Assembly (NCBI GenBank): GCA_903823665.1
Contig: CAIJTR010000146.1
Location: forward strand, 1 to 62,219
DNA from: an uncultured Rhodospirillales bacterium
Lineage (GTDB): Bacteria > Pseudomonadota > Alphaproteobacteria > Acetobacterales > Acetobacteraceae
Direction: 5' to 3'
DNA length: 62,219 nucleotides
Shown here one piece after another: positions 44,068 to 52,979 of the stretch. The position numbers were made by a program, and so were the translations under genes. The notes beneath the pieces are model-generated. The model was not told where the DNA came from. It saw only the letters and a list, made by a program, of their open reading frames with translations, and searched no databases. The stretch's first letter is position 1. The number at the start of each line of letters is the position of its first letter.

Positions 44068-45093
44068 ATGATCAACATTCTACATATTCTCGACGATAAC
44101 CAACTCGGCGGCGTGACTCGTCTGCTCCATTCACTGGTCACCTCGCTCGCCGATGCCGGCCATCATCACCGGCTGGTGGCGACGACAAAGCACCGATTGG
44201 CACCACCGCTGGACATCATGCCGCAAGGCGCACGCCCGGACGTTATTGTTGTTCATTTCACCGCCTCCTGGGCCAAGCTGGGCTTTCTGGAGACTCTGCG
44301 TCTTCGTGCACCCAAGGCGAGGATCGTGCTGGTGGAGCACAGTTACACGGCCGCATTCGAGCAACGCTGTGTGCAGAACACGTCTCGCTTCCGCGTCATG
44401 TTGCGGCTTAGCTATCGGTGTGCCGATGAGGTCATCGCGGTATCGCATGGTCAGGCGATGTGGCTGGAGAAGGCTCGTTTGGTCGATAAGTCCAAACTGA
44501 CGGTCATTCCTTGCGTGCTCGATCTATCGGCTTTCGCTGCCATTCCCGATGTCGTGATGGCTCCTGATCGTCCGATGCGCCTTGGTGCATTTGGACGCTT
44601 CGCACCACAAAAGGGCTTTGACACCCTGATCGAGGCGATGCGGCGGGTGCCCGCTCACGTTGCAACACTGGACTTGGCGGGTTACGGCCCCGACGAGGTG
44701 GCACTTCGCCGGCAGGCCGAGGGGCTGGCGCATGTTCGCATCCAAGGCCGTGTCGATCCGGTTCAGTTTCTCGAAGAGATTGACGCCGTTGCCATGCCGT
44801 CGCGGTGGGAAGCCGGTGCCGTGACGTGCTGGGAAGTGCGCGCTGCCGGGCGGCCGATGATTGTGGCTGATGTTGATGGTTTGCCGGAACAGATATCAAC
44901 GGAGATTGGCCTTGTGGTGCCACCCGAAGACCCGGCAGCGTTGGCGTCGTCGATTTGTAAGTTGGCTCATGCCAACCGCACCGAAATGTCTGTGATCGCA
45001 CGCAAAACCACCGACGGCGCCTATGTTGCCACACTCGCAGCATGGCGCGCTCTGCTGGCCCGCCCAATCAATGCGCAGCTCGTCCCGTTCTAA
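44068..45093 (+). CDS. GT4-family glycosyltransferase (EPS), paralogue of the one at 32.4 kb
   Basis: About 341 residues, GT-B fold. It opens MINILHILDDNQLGGVTRLL and shows LVEHSYT, GAFGRFAPQKGFDTLIEAMR and AMPSRWEAGAVTCWEVRAAG. The donor-domain pattern and the N-terminal D-D-x3-GGV pattern match the GT4 at 32.4-33.4 kb, so the two arose by duplication and probably add different or successive sugars. ATG 44068 follows the wzx stop by one base; the upstream extension to 43999 is inside wzx. Confidence 0.86.
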   Translation: MINILHILDDNQLGGVTRLLHSLVTSLADAGHHHRLVATTKHRLAPPLDIMPQGARPDVIVVHFTASWAKLGFLETLRLRAPKARIVLVEHSYTAAFEQRCVQNTSRFRVMLRLSYRCADEVIAVSHGQAMWLEKARLVDKSKLTVIPCVLDLSAFAAIPDVVMAPDRPMRLGAFGRFAPQKGFDTLIEAMRRVPAHVATLDLAGYGPDEVALRRQAEGLAHVRIQGRVDPVQFLEEIDAVAMPSRWEAGAVTCWEVRAAGRPMIVADVDGLPEQISTEIGLVVPPEDPAALASSICKLAHANRTEMSVIARKTTDGAYVATLAAWRALLARPINAQLVPF

Positions 45094-45108
45094 TGCTAAG
45101 CCAATTCC

Positions 45109-45149
45109 GCAAACCGGGAGGCTTTGCAAATTACGGTATTGCATTTTGC
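45109..45149 (+). promoter_or_regulatory. Upstream activator-like element of galE (copy of the wzx element)
   Basis: 41 bases matching the wzx element at 33 positions, with GCAAACCGGGAG, TTTGCAAA and ATTGCATTTTGC conserved and only the connecting bases changed. It ends 97 bases before the -24 box, the same spacing as at wzx (start to -24 start is 138 bp in both). Conservation of non-coding bases at a fixed distance argues for function. Confidence 0.65.
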
Positions 45150-45246
45150 GAGGGTGGTGAAATGAGCGGGCCGACGCTTATGCCGGATTTTCCGCTAAGC
45201 ATCGGAAAGTATTGAGGAAATTTTAATCGCTTCCGCGAGTATAGGC

Positions 45247-45262
45247 TGGCGCGTGCATTGCT
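45247..45262 (+). promoter_or_regulatory. Sigma-54 promoter of galE
   Basis: TGGCGC at 45247-45252, five bases, then TTGCT at 45258-45262. It fits the -24/-12 consensus with one variant base (GCGC for GCAC). The expected start of transcription is near 45272, 33 bases before ATG 45305. Confidence 0.7.
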
Positions 45263-45304
45263 CTCCTGCGATGTGCCTGCAACTCAAGTCCAAAGGTCGC
45301 TGTT

Positions 45305-46294
45305 ATGCGTAAACGTTATCTGATCACTGGTGGCGCTGGTTTTGTTGGTAGTCATGTTGTGGCCGCGCTGTTGGAACAAAATGCAGAATGCGTGGTGCTC
45401 GACAATCTTAGCACTGGCCATCAGCAGGCCGTGCTGCCCGGCGCCCAGTTGATCGTGGGTGATCTTGCCTGCCAGGACACGGTCGATCGTGTGGTGGGCG
45501 ATGGGCACTGGGATGCGGTCTATCATTTCGCGGCCAAGTCGCTGGTGGGCGAGAGCATGCAAAACCCATTTCTGTATCTGCATGACAACGTGGACAATGG
45601 CACTCGTTTGATTGAGGCCTGCGTGCGCAACAAGGTTGGCGGGTTTGTGTTCTCCTCCACCGCAGCACTGTTCGGCCAGCACACCGGTGGGCCGATTGAT
45701 GAGACCACGCCGATCAATCCGGACAGCCCGTATGGCGAGAGCAAATGGGCCATTGAGCGGGTGCTGCACTGGGCGCATCGTGTGCATGGACTGCGCAGCG
45801 CCTGCATGCGCTACTTCAACGCGTGTGGCAGCGATCCGCTGGGACGCATGGGCGAAGACCACTATCCCGAGACGCATCTCATCCCGTTGGTGATTGATGC
45901 CGGACTTGGCCGCCGTGACCATTTGAAGGTGTTCGGCAGCGATTTCGCCACGCGCGACGGCACGGCTGTTCGTGACTATATCCATGTCAGCGATCTGGCT
46001 GACGCTCATGTTCGCGTGCTCGATCACATGCTGGACGGCTGCAACAAGTTCAATCTTGGCACGGGTGCCGGTCACTCGGTGTTGGACGTGATCGAGGCGG
46101 TCGAGCGGCAGTTGGGCCGGCGCGTGCCGCATGAGGTTGTTGGCCGCCGCCTAGGCGATCCTGCGATGCTTGTGGCCTCCTCTGTGCAGATGCGGGCGCG
46201 CACTGGCTGGCGTCCACGCTTTGAGAGCCTTGATGCGATCGTGCAGACGGCGTTGAACTGGCGTCAGTCTCATCCATCCGGCTTTGCTGTGTGA
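45305..46294 (+). CDS. galE: UDP-glucose 4-epimerase-like SDR (GalE type)
   Basis: A 329-residue extended SDR. The N-terminal NAD motif is GGAGFVGSHV, and the catalytic Tyr-x3-Lys is in SPYGESKWAIE. The sequence SSTAALFGQ carries the active-site Ser/Thr region. It would supply UDP-galactose (or a related epimer) to the EPS glycosyltransferases. It has its own sigma-54-type promoter. The exact epimerisation cannot be told from the sequence alone; UDP-GlcNAc or UDP-glucuronate epimerases share these motifs. Confidence 0.83.
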   Translation: MRKRYLITGGAGFVGSHVVAALLEQNAECVVLDNLSTGHQQAVLPGAQLIVGDLACQDTVDRVVGDGHWDAVYHFAAKSLVGESMQNPFLYLHDNVDNGTRLIEACVRNKVGGFVFSSTAALFGQHTGGPIDETTPINPDSPYGESKWAIERVLHWAHRVHGLRSACMRYFNACGSDPLGRMGEDHYPETHLIPLVIDAGLGRRDHLKVFGSDFATRDGTAVRDYIHVSDLADAHVRVLDHMLDGCNKFNLGTGAGHSVLDVIEAVERQLGRRVPHEVVGRRLGDPAMLVASSVQMRARTGWRPRFESLDAIVQTALNWRQSHPSGFAV

Positions 46295-46420
46295 ATTTGC
46301 GGCGGTGACGTGATGCTGGTGAATGGTGGGTAGATTCCGCCAGTCGCTCTGGGCAAGTCCGTGGGTCAACATCACGCAGCGTGTCTGATCAGGGCACGCG
46401 CGACAGATCGGACCCGCATT

Positions 46421-47458
46421 ATGAAAGCCCTCGTCTATACCGCCGTCGGACAGAAGGCGTTGCGCGAGCATCCGAAGCCAGAGATTGCGGCACCGACGGA
46501 TGCCATCGTGCGGGTGACGAAAACGACGATTTGCGGGACGGATCTGCATATTCTCAAAGGCGACGTGGCCACGTGCAAGCCAGGCCGGGTGCTGGGGCAT
46601 GAGGGCGTTGGCGTGATCGAGTGCGTGGGCACCGGAGTGACTAACTTCAAGGCGGGCGATCATGTGCTGATCTCTTGCATCACGTCTTGCGGGAAATGCG
46701 ATTATTGCCGCCGCCAGATGTACTCTCATTGCACGACCGGCGGATGGATTTTGGGCAACAGCATCGATGGGACGCAGGCGGAGTTCGTCCGCATTCCCCA
46801 TGCTGATACCAGCCTTTATCCAATTCCAGCAGGTGCTGATGAGGAGGCGCTGGTGATGTTGAGCGACATTCTGCCCACTGGGTTTGAATGTGGTGTGCTC
46901 AATGGTCGCGTGCAGCCTGGCAGCAGCGTTGCCATTGTGGGATCAGGCCCGATTGGACTTGCGGCGTTGCTGACCGCGCAGTTCTTCTCGCCCGCGGTGA
47001 TCATTATGGTTGACCTTGACGATGGGCGCTTGGCAATGGCGAAAAAGTTCGGGGCCACAGACATCGTCAACAGCACCGATGGCACGGCCGCTGAACAGGT
47101 GATGAAGCTTACTGGAGGCATCGGCGTGGATACCGCAATCGAGGCGGTGGGCATTCCAGCTACGTTTGAGCTTTGTGAGAAGATCGTGGCACCAGGCGGG
47201 GTGATTGCGAACATTGGTGTGCATGGAACCAAGGTTGATCTGCATCTTGAGAGCTTGTGGGATCGCAACATGACGATCACCACGCGATTGGTCGATACGT
47301 CCAGCACGCCGATGCTTTTGAAGAGCGTGGGGGCTGCGAAGATCGACCCCAAGCAGTTGATTACCCATCATTTCAAACTCGACGATATCATCGCTGCCTA
47401 CGAAGCGTTTGGTCATGCGGCGCATACGCATGCCTTGAAGGTGATTATTGAGAACTGA
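46421..47458 (+). CDS. Zinc-dependent medium-chain alcohol dehydrogenase
   Basis: A 345-residue MDR enzyme. Catalytic zinc ligands are in TTICGTDLH and GHEGVGVIE; the structural zinc cysteines are in CGKCDYCRRQMYSHC. The NAD(P) motif is AIVGSGPIGLAA. It resembles the secondary-alcohol/butanediol-type dehydrogenases. ATG 46421 starts with the usual MKALVYT; the frame upstream is not family-like. Together with the aldehyde dehydrogenase downstream it could oxidise an alcohol to an acid. Confidence 0.88.
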   Translation: MKALVYTAVGQKALREHPKPEIAAPTDAIVRVTKTTICGTDLHILKGDVATCKPGRVLGHEGVGVIECVGTGVTNFKAGDHVLISCITSCGKCDYCRRQMYSHCTTGGWILGNSIDGTQAEFVRIPHADTSLYPIPAGADEEALVMLSDILPTGFECGVLNGRVQPGSSVAIVGSGPIGLAALLTAQFFSPAVIIMVDLDDGRLAMAKKFGATDIVNSTDGTAAEQVMKLTGGIGVDTAIEAVGIPATFELCEKIVAPGGVIANIGVHGTKVDLHLESLWDRNMTITTRLVDTSSTPMLLKSVGAAKIDPKQLITHHFKLDDIIAAYEAFGHAAHTHALKVIIEN

Positions 47459-47556
47459 CCGATTTGATCCGGGTATGTGATCTTTCCTGATAGGCTGAGT
47501 GTTTTCCGCCTCTGGAGATTTCAAAGGGCGAATTACAAATACGGTCTCTCGCAGTG

Positions 47557-47573
47557 TTTCATTTGGAATGAAA
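47557..47573. promoter_or_regulatory. 17-bp dyad upstream of the aldehyde dehydrogenase gene
   Basis: TTTCATT-TGG-AATGAAA is a perfect 7-bp inverted repeat, 33 bases before ATG 47607. This size and place suit a repressor or activator site, though a chance palindrome cannot be excluded. The intergenic stretch 47459-47606 holds nothing else I can support. Confidence 0.4.
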
Positions 47574-47606
47574 TTGCATTGCTGAGGCATTCAAGGAGGC
47601 ATCAAG

Positions 47607-48989
47607 ATGTCCTACAAAAGCGTCAATCCGTTTGACAATGAGTTGGTCCGCTCATTTGACGAAATATCTGACAAGGAGCTTGAACAGAAGCTTGTACAGG
47701 CCGCAGCTTGCTATTCTGAATGGAAAGCAAAGAGCTATTCTGATCGGGCAAAAATCGTCAATCGCGCGGCGGCGCTGATGCATGAGAGGGTAGGGGAACT
47801 TGCCGATATCATGACACTTGAAATGGGTAAGCGCATCGGCGAAGCCAAGGCAGAGGTTCAGTTCAGTTCTGAAATTCTGACCTATTACGCCAATAATGCC
47901 GAGCGGTTCCTGGCAGATGTGCCGCTGCATCCCAGCCATGGCGAGGGGCATATGGAGAGCAGCCCGATTGGCGTTGTGTTCTGCGTTGAGCCCTGGAACT
48001 TTCCCTATTACCAGCTTGCGCGCGTGGCAGGGCCGCATTTGATGGCGGGCAATACGCTTGTTGTGAAGCACGCCAGCTGTGTGCCGCAATGCGCTATTGC
48101 GTTTGAGAAACTATGGCTCAATGCCGGGGCGCCTCCAGGCCTATACACGAATTTAATTATCTCACATGAGCAATCTGATAATATCATTGATGACCGGCGC
48201 ATCAAGGGCGTGGCGCTGACTGGCAGCATCGAAGCTGGGCGCGTTATTGCGGCGGCGGCCGGCAAAAACCTTAAGCCGTCTTCGATGGAACTTGGCGGCA
48301 GCGACGCGTTCATTGTGCTCGAAGACGCCGATATGGCGCAGACCATCAAATGGGCGGTTTGGGGGCGGATGTATAATTGCGGCCAGACTTGCTGTGCCGC
48401 GAAACGCTTTATTGTGGTGGATGGCGTGGCTGACGCATTCCTCGCCGCATTCAAGGTGGCACTTGGCGCGCTTGTGGCAGGTAATCCGATGGACGTGCAA
48501 ACGACCATGGGGCCGTTGTCGTCCGAAGCTGCTTTGGTAAAGTTGCTGGCGCAGGTTGATGACGCTGTGAAGCACGGGGCGCGGGTTGAATTGGGTGGCA
48601 GGCGGGTTGATTGTCCAGGTGCGTTCATGCAGCCAACCATTCTGACCCATGTGGAGCCTGGCAATCCGGCATTTCGGGATGAGTTTTTTGGGCCGGTGGC
48701 GATGTTCTTCCGCGTCAAGGATGAAGCGGCGGCGATTGCCCTCGCCAATGACTCTGACTTTGGCCTGGGCGGATCGGTTTTCACCAAGGACGTAGAGCGG
48801 GGCAAGCGCGTTGCCAGTCGGGTTGATACGGGAATGATGTTCATCAACAACATCTCATGGGCTGATGCTGATTTGCCGTTCGGCGGCATTAAGGACTCTG
48901 GTTTCGGCCGCGAGCTTGGCGATATGGGTATCCAGGCTTTCGTGAACAAAAAGCTGGTTCGTTACGTGGTTGCTGACGCTCCCGTCTGA
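47607..48989 (+). CDS. Aldehyde dehydrogenase, succinate-semialdehyde type
   Basis: A 460-residue NAD(P)-dependent aldehyde dehydrogenase. The general-base Glu is in MELGGSDAFI and the catalytic Cys is in YNCGQTCCAAKRF, where two adjacent cysteines occur (the first is the expected nucleophile). The length and the PWNFPYYQLARVAGPHLMAGN region fit the short Sad/GabD-type group. AGGAGG precedes ATG 47607 by 8 bases, the strongest ribosome site in this part. Substrate inferred from family only. Confidence 0.86.
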   Translation: MSYKSVNPFDNELVRSFDEISDKELEQKLVQAAACYSEWKAKSYSDRAKIVNRAAALMHERVGELADIMTLEMGKRIGEAKAEVQFSSEILTYYANNAERFLADVPLHPSHGEGHMESSPIGVVFCVEPWNFPYYQLARVAGPHLMAGNTLVVKHASCVPQCAIAFEKLWLNAGAPPGLYTNLIISHEQSDNIIDDRRIKGVALTGSIEAGRVIAAAAGKNLKPSSMELGGSDAFIVLEDADMAQTIKWAVWGRMYNCGQTCCAAKRFIVVDGVADAFLAAFKVALGALVAGNPMDVQTTMGPLSSEAALVKLLAQVDDAVKHGARVELGGRRVDCPGAFMQPTILTHVEPGNPAFRDEFFGPVAMFFRVKDEAAAIALANDSDFGLGGSVFTKDVERGKRVASRVDTGMMFINNISWADADLPFGGIKDSGFGRELGDMGIQAFVNKKLVRYVVADAPV

Positions 48990-49143
48990 TTGCCTGAAGT
49001 AACGGGCAGCGTTTTCAGTCGAGTGGGTGGGCTGGGTATATTCCGGTCCTCCCACGGTTGTGATGGATGCGTGCATTCTCCCATCTATGCTGATCAGCTA
49101 GGGGATACGCGCGTGCGATGTTCTGACAGAACAGCCCAATTTC

Positions 49144-50256
49144 ATGGCTGAAGAAACCAAGACAGGCGTTGTTTCTGCTCCCTTGGTGGGAACCGATGCG
49201 CGCGTGCCGGCGATTATTCCGCCAACACCGAACCTGCCGGTCGTTATCTCCACGCCGCCACCTGCGCCACATGGTGGAGTGTGGCGCAGGGTTGCGATCG
49301 CCATTGTTGTCCTCGCCGTCGTCGCGGGTGGCGCAGGTTACTGGTGGACACACCGCTTGCCCGGTCTGCCACTCGGCATTGCTACCGGCAATGGGCGGCT
49401 TGAGGCGGACGAGATCGACATCGACACAAAATTCGCTGGACGGGTTGTCGCTCTCAAAGTTGACGAGGGTGATACCGTGGAGGCAGCACAGGTTGTGGCA
49501 TTGATGGATAGCCAGGACCTTGAGACTTCACTGGCCAAAGCTCAGTCTTTGGTGATGCAGGCGCAGCATACCGTGCAACAGGCCACAGCGGCGCTGGCGC
49601 AGCAGAGAACTCAGGTGGTGCTGGCGCGTCAAGAACTAGACCGGGCCAATGCGCTGGCGAAGTCCGGGTTTGAAACGCGCGAGACGGTTGATACGCGGCA
49701 ACAAGCGATGAGTGGGGCCAACGCCGCCGTGCTGGCTGATATCGCCGCAGTCGGCGCTGCTGCCCAAGCTTTGGAGGCGGCGAAACAGGACGTTGCACTC
49801 TATCAGGTGAATATAAGCTATAATACACTTGTCGCTCCACGTGCCGGCACAATTGAATACCGTATTGCCAATATTGGTGAGGTTCTTGTCGCTGGCGGCA
49901 AAGTGTTCACGATGATTGATCGTAATGACGTTTACATGGACGTTTATCTGCCAACGTCTGTCGCTGGGCGCACGAAGATTGGCTCTGATGCCCGTGTTGT
50001 GCTTGACGCCTATCCTGGTCATCCCATCCAGGCCGCTGTAACATTCATTGCCGCGCAAGCGCAGTTTACGCCGAAGACCGTTGAGACCAAGGATGAACGC
50101 GACAGCTTGATGTTTCGCGTTCGTGTTCGCATCAATCCGTTGGTGCTGCAGGCCCGAACGACGCCGGTAAAGAGCGGACTGCCGGGTGTGGCCTATGTCC
50201 GCTCCGATGTGAATGTTGCTTGGCCAGCGGCACTGCAAGGCGACGTTGCGAAATGA
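49144..50256 (+). CDS. HlyD/YhiI-type membrane-fusion protein
   Basis: A 370-residue periplasmic adaptor. One membrane anchor lies near residues 48-63 (VAIAIVVLAVVAGGAGYW), after a Pro-rich cytoplasmic tail. A lipoyl/biotinyl-like region (DIDTKFAGRVVALKVDEGDTVEAAQVVA), a coiled-coil hairpin (about 120-200) and a beta-barrel follow. The gene's TGA overlaps the next ATG (ATGATG), so it is coupled to the ABC fusion. This is the YhiI-RbbA-YhhJ arrangement known from multidrug or ribosome-associated ABC exporters. A weak ribosome site precedes ATG 49144. Confidence 0.83.
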   Translation: MAEETKTGVVSAPLVGTDARVPAIIPPTPNLPVVISTPPPAPHGGVWRRVAIAIVVLAVVAGGAGYWWTHRLPGLPLGIATGNGRLEADEIDIDTKFAGRVVALKVDEGDTVEAAQVVALMDSQDLETSLAKAQSLVMQAQHTVQQATAALAQQRTQVVLARQELDRANALAKSGFETRETVDTRQQAMSGANAAVLADIAAVGAAAQALEAAKQDVALYQVNISYNTLVAPRAGTIEYRIANIGEVLVAGGKVFTMIDRNDVYMDVYLPTSVAGRTKIGSDARVVLDAYPGHPIQAAVTFIAAQAQFTPKTVETKDERDSLMFRVRVRINPLVLQARTTPVKSGLPGVAYVRSDVNVAWPAALQGDVAK

Positions 50257-52979
50257 TGCCGGCGGCCAAGCTGGATGCTGTGTCTTTGCGTTACGGCTCG
50301 ACCATTGCGCTCGACAACGTGAGCATGGAAATTCCTGCTGGCTGTATTGCAGGGCTGATTGGGCCGGATGGTGTGGGCAAATCATCTGTGCTGAGCCTCA
50401 TCGCTGGGGCGCGGCGTATTCAGTCTGGCCGTGTTGAGGTTCTTGGCGGGGATATGGCGAGTGTCCGTTATCGGACCGAGCTTTGTCCGCGCGTGGCCTA
50501 CATGCCGCAGGGACTGGGGCGGAATCTCTATCCAGATTTGAGCGTGACGGAGAATATTGCGTTTTTCTCTCGATTGTTTGGCCAAACCTCAGCAGAGCGT
50601 ATCTGGCGGACGGCGGAGTTGCTTGATGCCACCGGCCTTACGCCATTCGCGGATCGTCCGGCCAAGAAATTATCGGGTGGCATGCGGCAGAAACTCGGTT
50701 TGTGCTGCGCGTTGATCCATGATCCTGATTTGTTGATTTTGGACGAACCTACAACTGGCGTTGACCCACTTTCTCGCCGGCAGTTCTGGGTCCTGATAGA
50801 CGTGATGCGTGCGCGCCGCCCGGGCATGAGCGTTGTGGTGGCGACAGCCTACATGGAGGAGGCTGAACAGTTCGGCTGGCTTATTGCAATGAACGCCGGG
50901 CGCGTCTTGGCAACGGGCTCGCCCTCCCAGTTGAAGGCGTCTGGTCACACGCCGACCGTGGAAGAAGCGTTCATTGCCGTGATGCCGGAAGCATTGCGCC
51001 ATGGGCATGTAGCGCTCGTCGTTCCGCCACGTGTCGTCGTAGACGGTTTGCCGGTGATCGTCGCGCGAAATCTCACCGTCCGTTTCGGTGATTTCACAGC
51101 GGTTGATGATGTGAGTTTCACCATTCAGCGCGGCGAGATTTTCGGGTTTCTGGGCTCGAATGGGTGTGGCAAGACGACGACTATGAAGGTTTTGACGGGG
51201 CTGCTGCCGGCGACCATCGGGGAGGTGTTGCTGTTCGGCAATCCGGTGGATGTGGACGATATGGCGACGCGGGCGCGGGTTGGCTATATGTCGCAGTCCT
51301 TCTCGCTCTACACCGAGCTCACGGTGCAGCAGAACCTTGATCTGCACGCGCATTTGTTTCATTTGCCCGCAGGCCCGGCCAAACTGCGCATTGACGGATT
51401 GGTTACGAGATTTGGGTTGTCTGGCTATCTTGACCAACGCGCACTGGACCTGCCGCTCGGCATTCGGCAGCGCCTGTCATTGGCGGTGGCGATTGTGCAT
51501 AGCCCGGAAATTCTTATTCTCGATGAACCCACTTCTGGGGTGGATCCGCTGGAACGCGACCGCTTTTGGTCGTTGCTGATTGATCTTTCGCGCAATCAGG
51601 GTGTAACCATTTTCGTCTCGACGCATTTCATGAACGAGGCGGCGCGGTGTGATCGAATATCGCTCATGGATTCAGGCCGTGTTTTGGCCACCAACACACC
51701 GGCCGGGCTGGTGGCGTCGCGTGGTGCGAAATCGCTTGAGGATGCATTCATCGGATATTTGGAGGAGACCATCCAGGCGCGCGCAGCGAAATCGCCGGCA
51801 GCTCCGATGGTTCACCCGGCCTTGGTGGCGATAGCACCGCCCGGCCGCCACGCTCCATTCAGCCTTCGCAGGCTGGGGGCCTATGCCATTCGTGAAAGCC
51901 TAGAATTGCTTCGTGATCCCATCAGACTCGGTTTTGGCCTGTTTGGCACGGCGTTTTTGATGGTGGTGTTTGGCTTTGGTGTCTCGGCGGATGTTAATAA
52001 CCTCTCATTCGCCGTGCTTGACCGCGATCAAAGCACGGCGAGCCGCGCCTATCTTGGGGAGATGCGCGGCTCGACTTACTTCTTGGAAAAACCTGCCATT
52101 GAGAGCTATGCTGATCGAGACCTCCGGCTTCAAAGTGGATCGGTCTCAGCTGCGATTGAAATTCCGCCGGGCTTTGGGCGCGATATCAAGCATGGCCGGC
52201 CCGCCTTCGTCTTAGCCACCATTGATGGCGCAATGCCGTTCCGCGCGCAGACCATTCGAGGCTATCTGATGGGAATCCAGACGCTTTATCTGGGCGACCC
52301 GGCGGTGACAACAACTCAGCCTGCCGTTTCTCCACCGGCGAACGTGGTGATCCGCTACAAATACAATCAAGATTTTGACAGTATTTATGCGATGGTACCG
52401 ACAAATATTTGTATGATGTTAGCCGTGTTCCCGGGGATTCTCATGGCGCTCGCTGTTGTGCGCGAGAAGGAGTTGGGCTCGATCACTAATCTTTATGTCA
52501 CGCCAGTGACGCGGCTGGAGTTTTTGATCGGCAAGCAAATTCCCTATGTGGCTATGGCGATGGCCAATTTCGCCATTTTGCTGGTGATGGCGTTGTTCCT
52601 GTTTCACGTGCCGCTGAAGGGTAGTTTTCTGACGCTGGTGCTGGGCGCTTTGCTGTATGTCTTGGCAACAACCGCATATGGCATGTTGATTTCATCTTTC
52701 ACCAAGACGCAGATTGCAGCCCTGTTTGGCACGGCCATTCTCACGGTGCTTCCGGCCACACAGTTCTCAGGGATGTTGAGCCCGGTGTCTTCGCTGACAG
52801 GCGTTGCAAAATATATCGGCTTGGCGTTTCCGATGAGTTATTTCGTGCCGATCAGCGTTGGCACCTTTACCAAGGGGCTCGGGTTCAGTGATCTGGCCCT
52901 GGATGTGGTTGAGTTGGCGATTTTCGCTCCACTGTTTATCGGTTTGAGTGCGGCATTGTTGAGCAAGCAGGAACGCTGA
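50253..52979 (+). CDS. RbbA/YhiH-type ABC exporter: two ATPases fused to an ABC-2 permease
   Basis: About 908 residues. ATPase 1 (residues about 1-240) has GPDGVGKSS, signature KLSGGMRQKLG and LLILDEPTTGVDP. ATPase 2 (about 270-510) has GSNGCGKTT, a reduced signature LPLGIRQRLSL and ILILDEPTSGVDP. The C-terminal third (about 550-905) has about six membrane helices of the ABC-2 type. The altered second signature is common in this family. The start is ATG 50253 (or 50256). With the HlyD and permease genes it should form a complete exporter across the inner membrane. Confidence 0.9.
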   Translation: MMPAAKLDAVSLRYGSTIALDNVSMEIPAGCIAGLIGPDGVGKSSVLSLIAGARRIQSGRVEVLGGDMASVRYRTELCPRVAYMPQGLGRNLYPDLSVTENIAFFSRLFGQTSAERIWRTAELLDATGLTPFADRPAKKLSGGMRQKLGLCCALIHDPDLLILDEPTTGVDPLSRRQFWVLIDVMRARRPGMSVVVATAYMEEAEQFGWLIAMNAGRVLATGSPSQLKASGHTPTVEEAFIAVMPEALRHGHVALVVPPRVVVDGLPVIVARNLTVRFGDFTAVDDVSFTIQRGEIFGFLGSNGCGKTTTMKVLTGLLPATIGEVLLFGNPVDVDDMATRARVGYMSQSFSLYTELTVQQNLDLHAHLFHLPAGPAKLRIDGLVTRFGLSGYLDQRALDLPLGIRQRLSLAVAIVHSPEILILDEPTSGVDPLERDRFWSLLIDLSRNQGVTIFVSTHFMNEAARCDRISLMDSGRVLATNTPAGLVASRGAKSLEDAFIGYLEETIQARAAKSPAAPMVHPALVAIAPPGRHAPFSLRRLGAYAIRESLELLRDPIRLGFGLFGTAFLMVVFGFGVSADVNNLSFAVLDRDQSTASRAYLGEMRGSTYFLEKPAIESYADRDLRLQSGSVSAAIEIPPGFGRDIKHGRPAFVLATIDGAMPFRAQTIRGYLMGIQTLYLGDPAVTTTQPAVSPPANVVIRYKYNQDFDSIYAMVPTNICMMLAVFPGILMALAVVREKELGSITNLYVTPVTRLEFLIGKQIPYVAMAMANFAILLVMALFLFHVPLKGSFLTLVLGALLYVLATTAYGMLISSFTKTQIAALFGTAILTVLPATQFSGMLSPVSSLTGVAKYIGLAFPMSYFVPISVGTFTKGLGFSDLALDVVELAIFAPLFIGLSAALLSKQER

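Noticed and set aside
45284-46132. 282-residue reverse frame over galE
   Set aside because: Antisense to a gene with NAD and Tyr-x3-Lys motifs; composition is that of a shadow frame.
47564-47578. Sigma-54-like TGG...TTGC before the aldehyde dehydrogenase
   Set aside because: The spacing between the GG and GC doublets is one base short and the -24 box lacks the C, so it does not fit.
49034-49066. GTGGG/CCCAC repeat after the aldehyde dehydrogenase as a terminator
   Set aside because: The stem has a mismatch, the loop is long and there is no T run.
50253-52979. Second ATPase signature LPLGIRQ as an inactivating mutation
   Set aside because: This reduced signature is usual in RbbA-like double ATPases, so it is a family trait, not damage.
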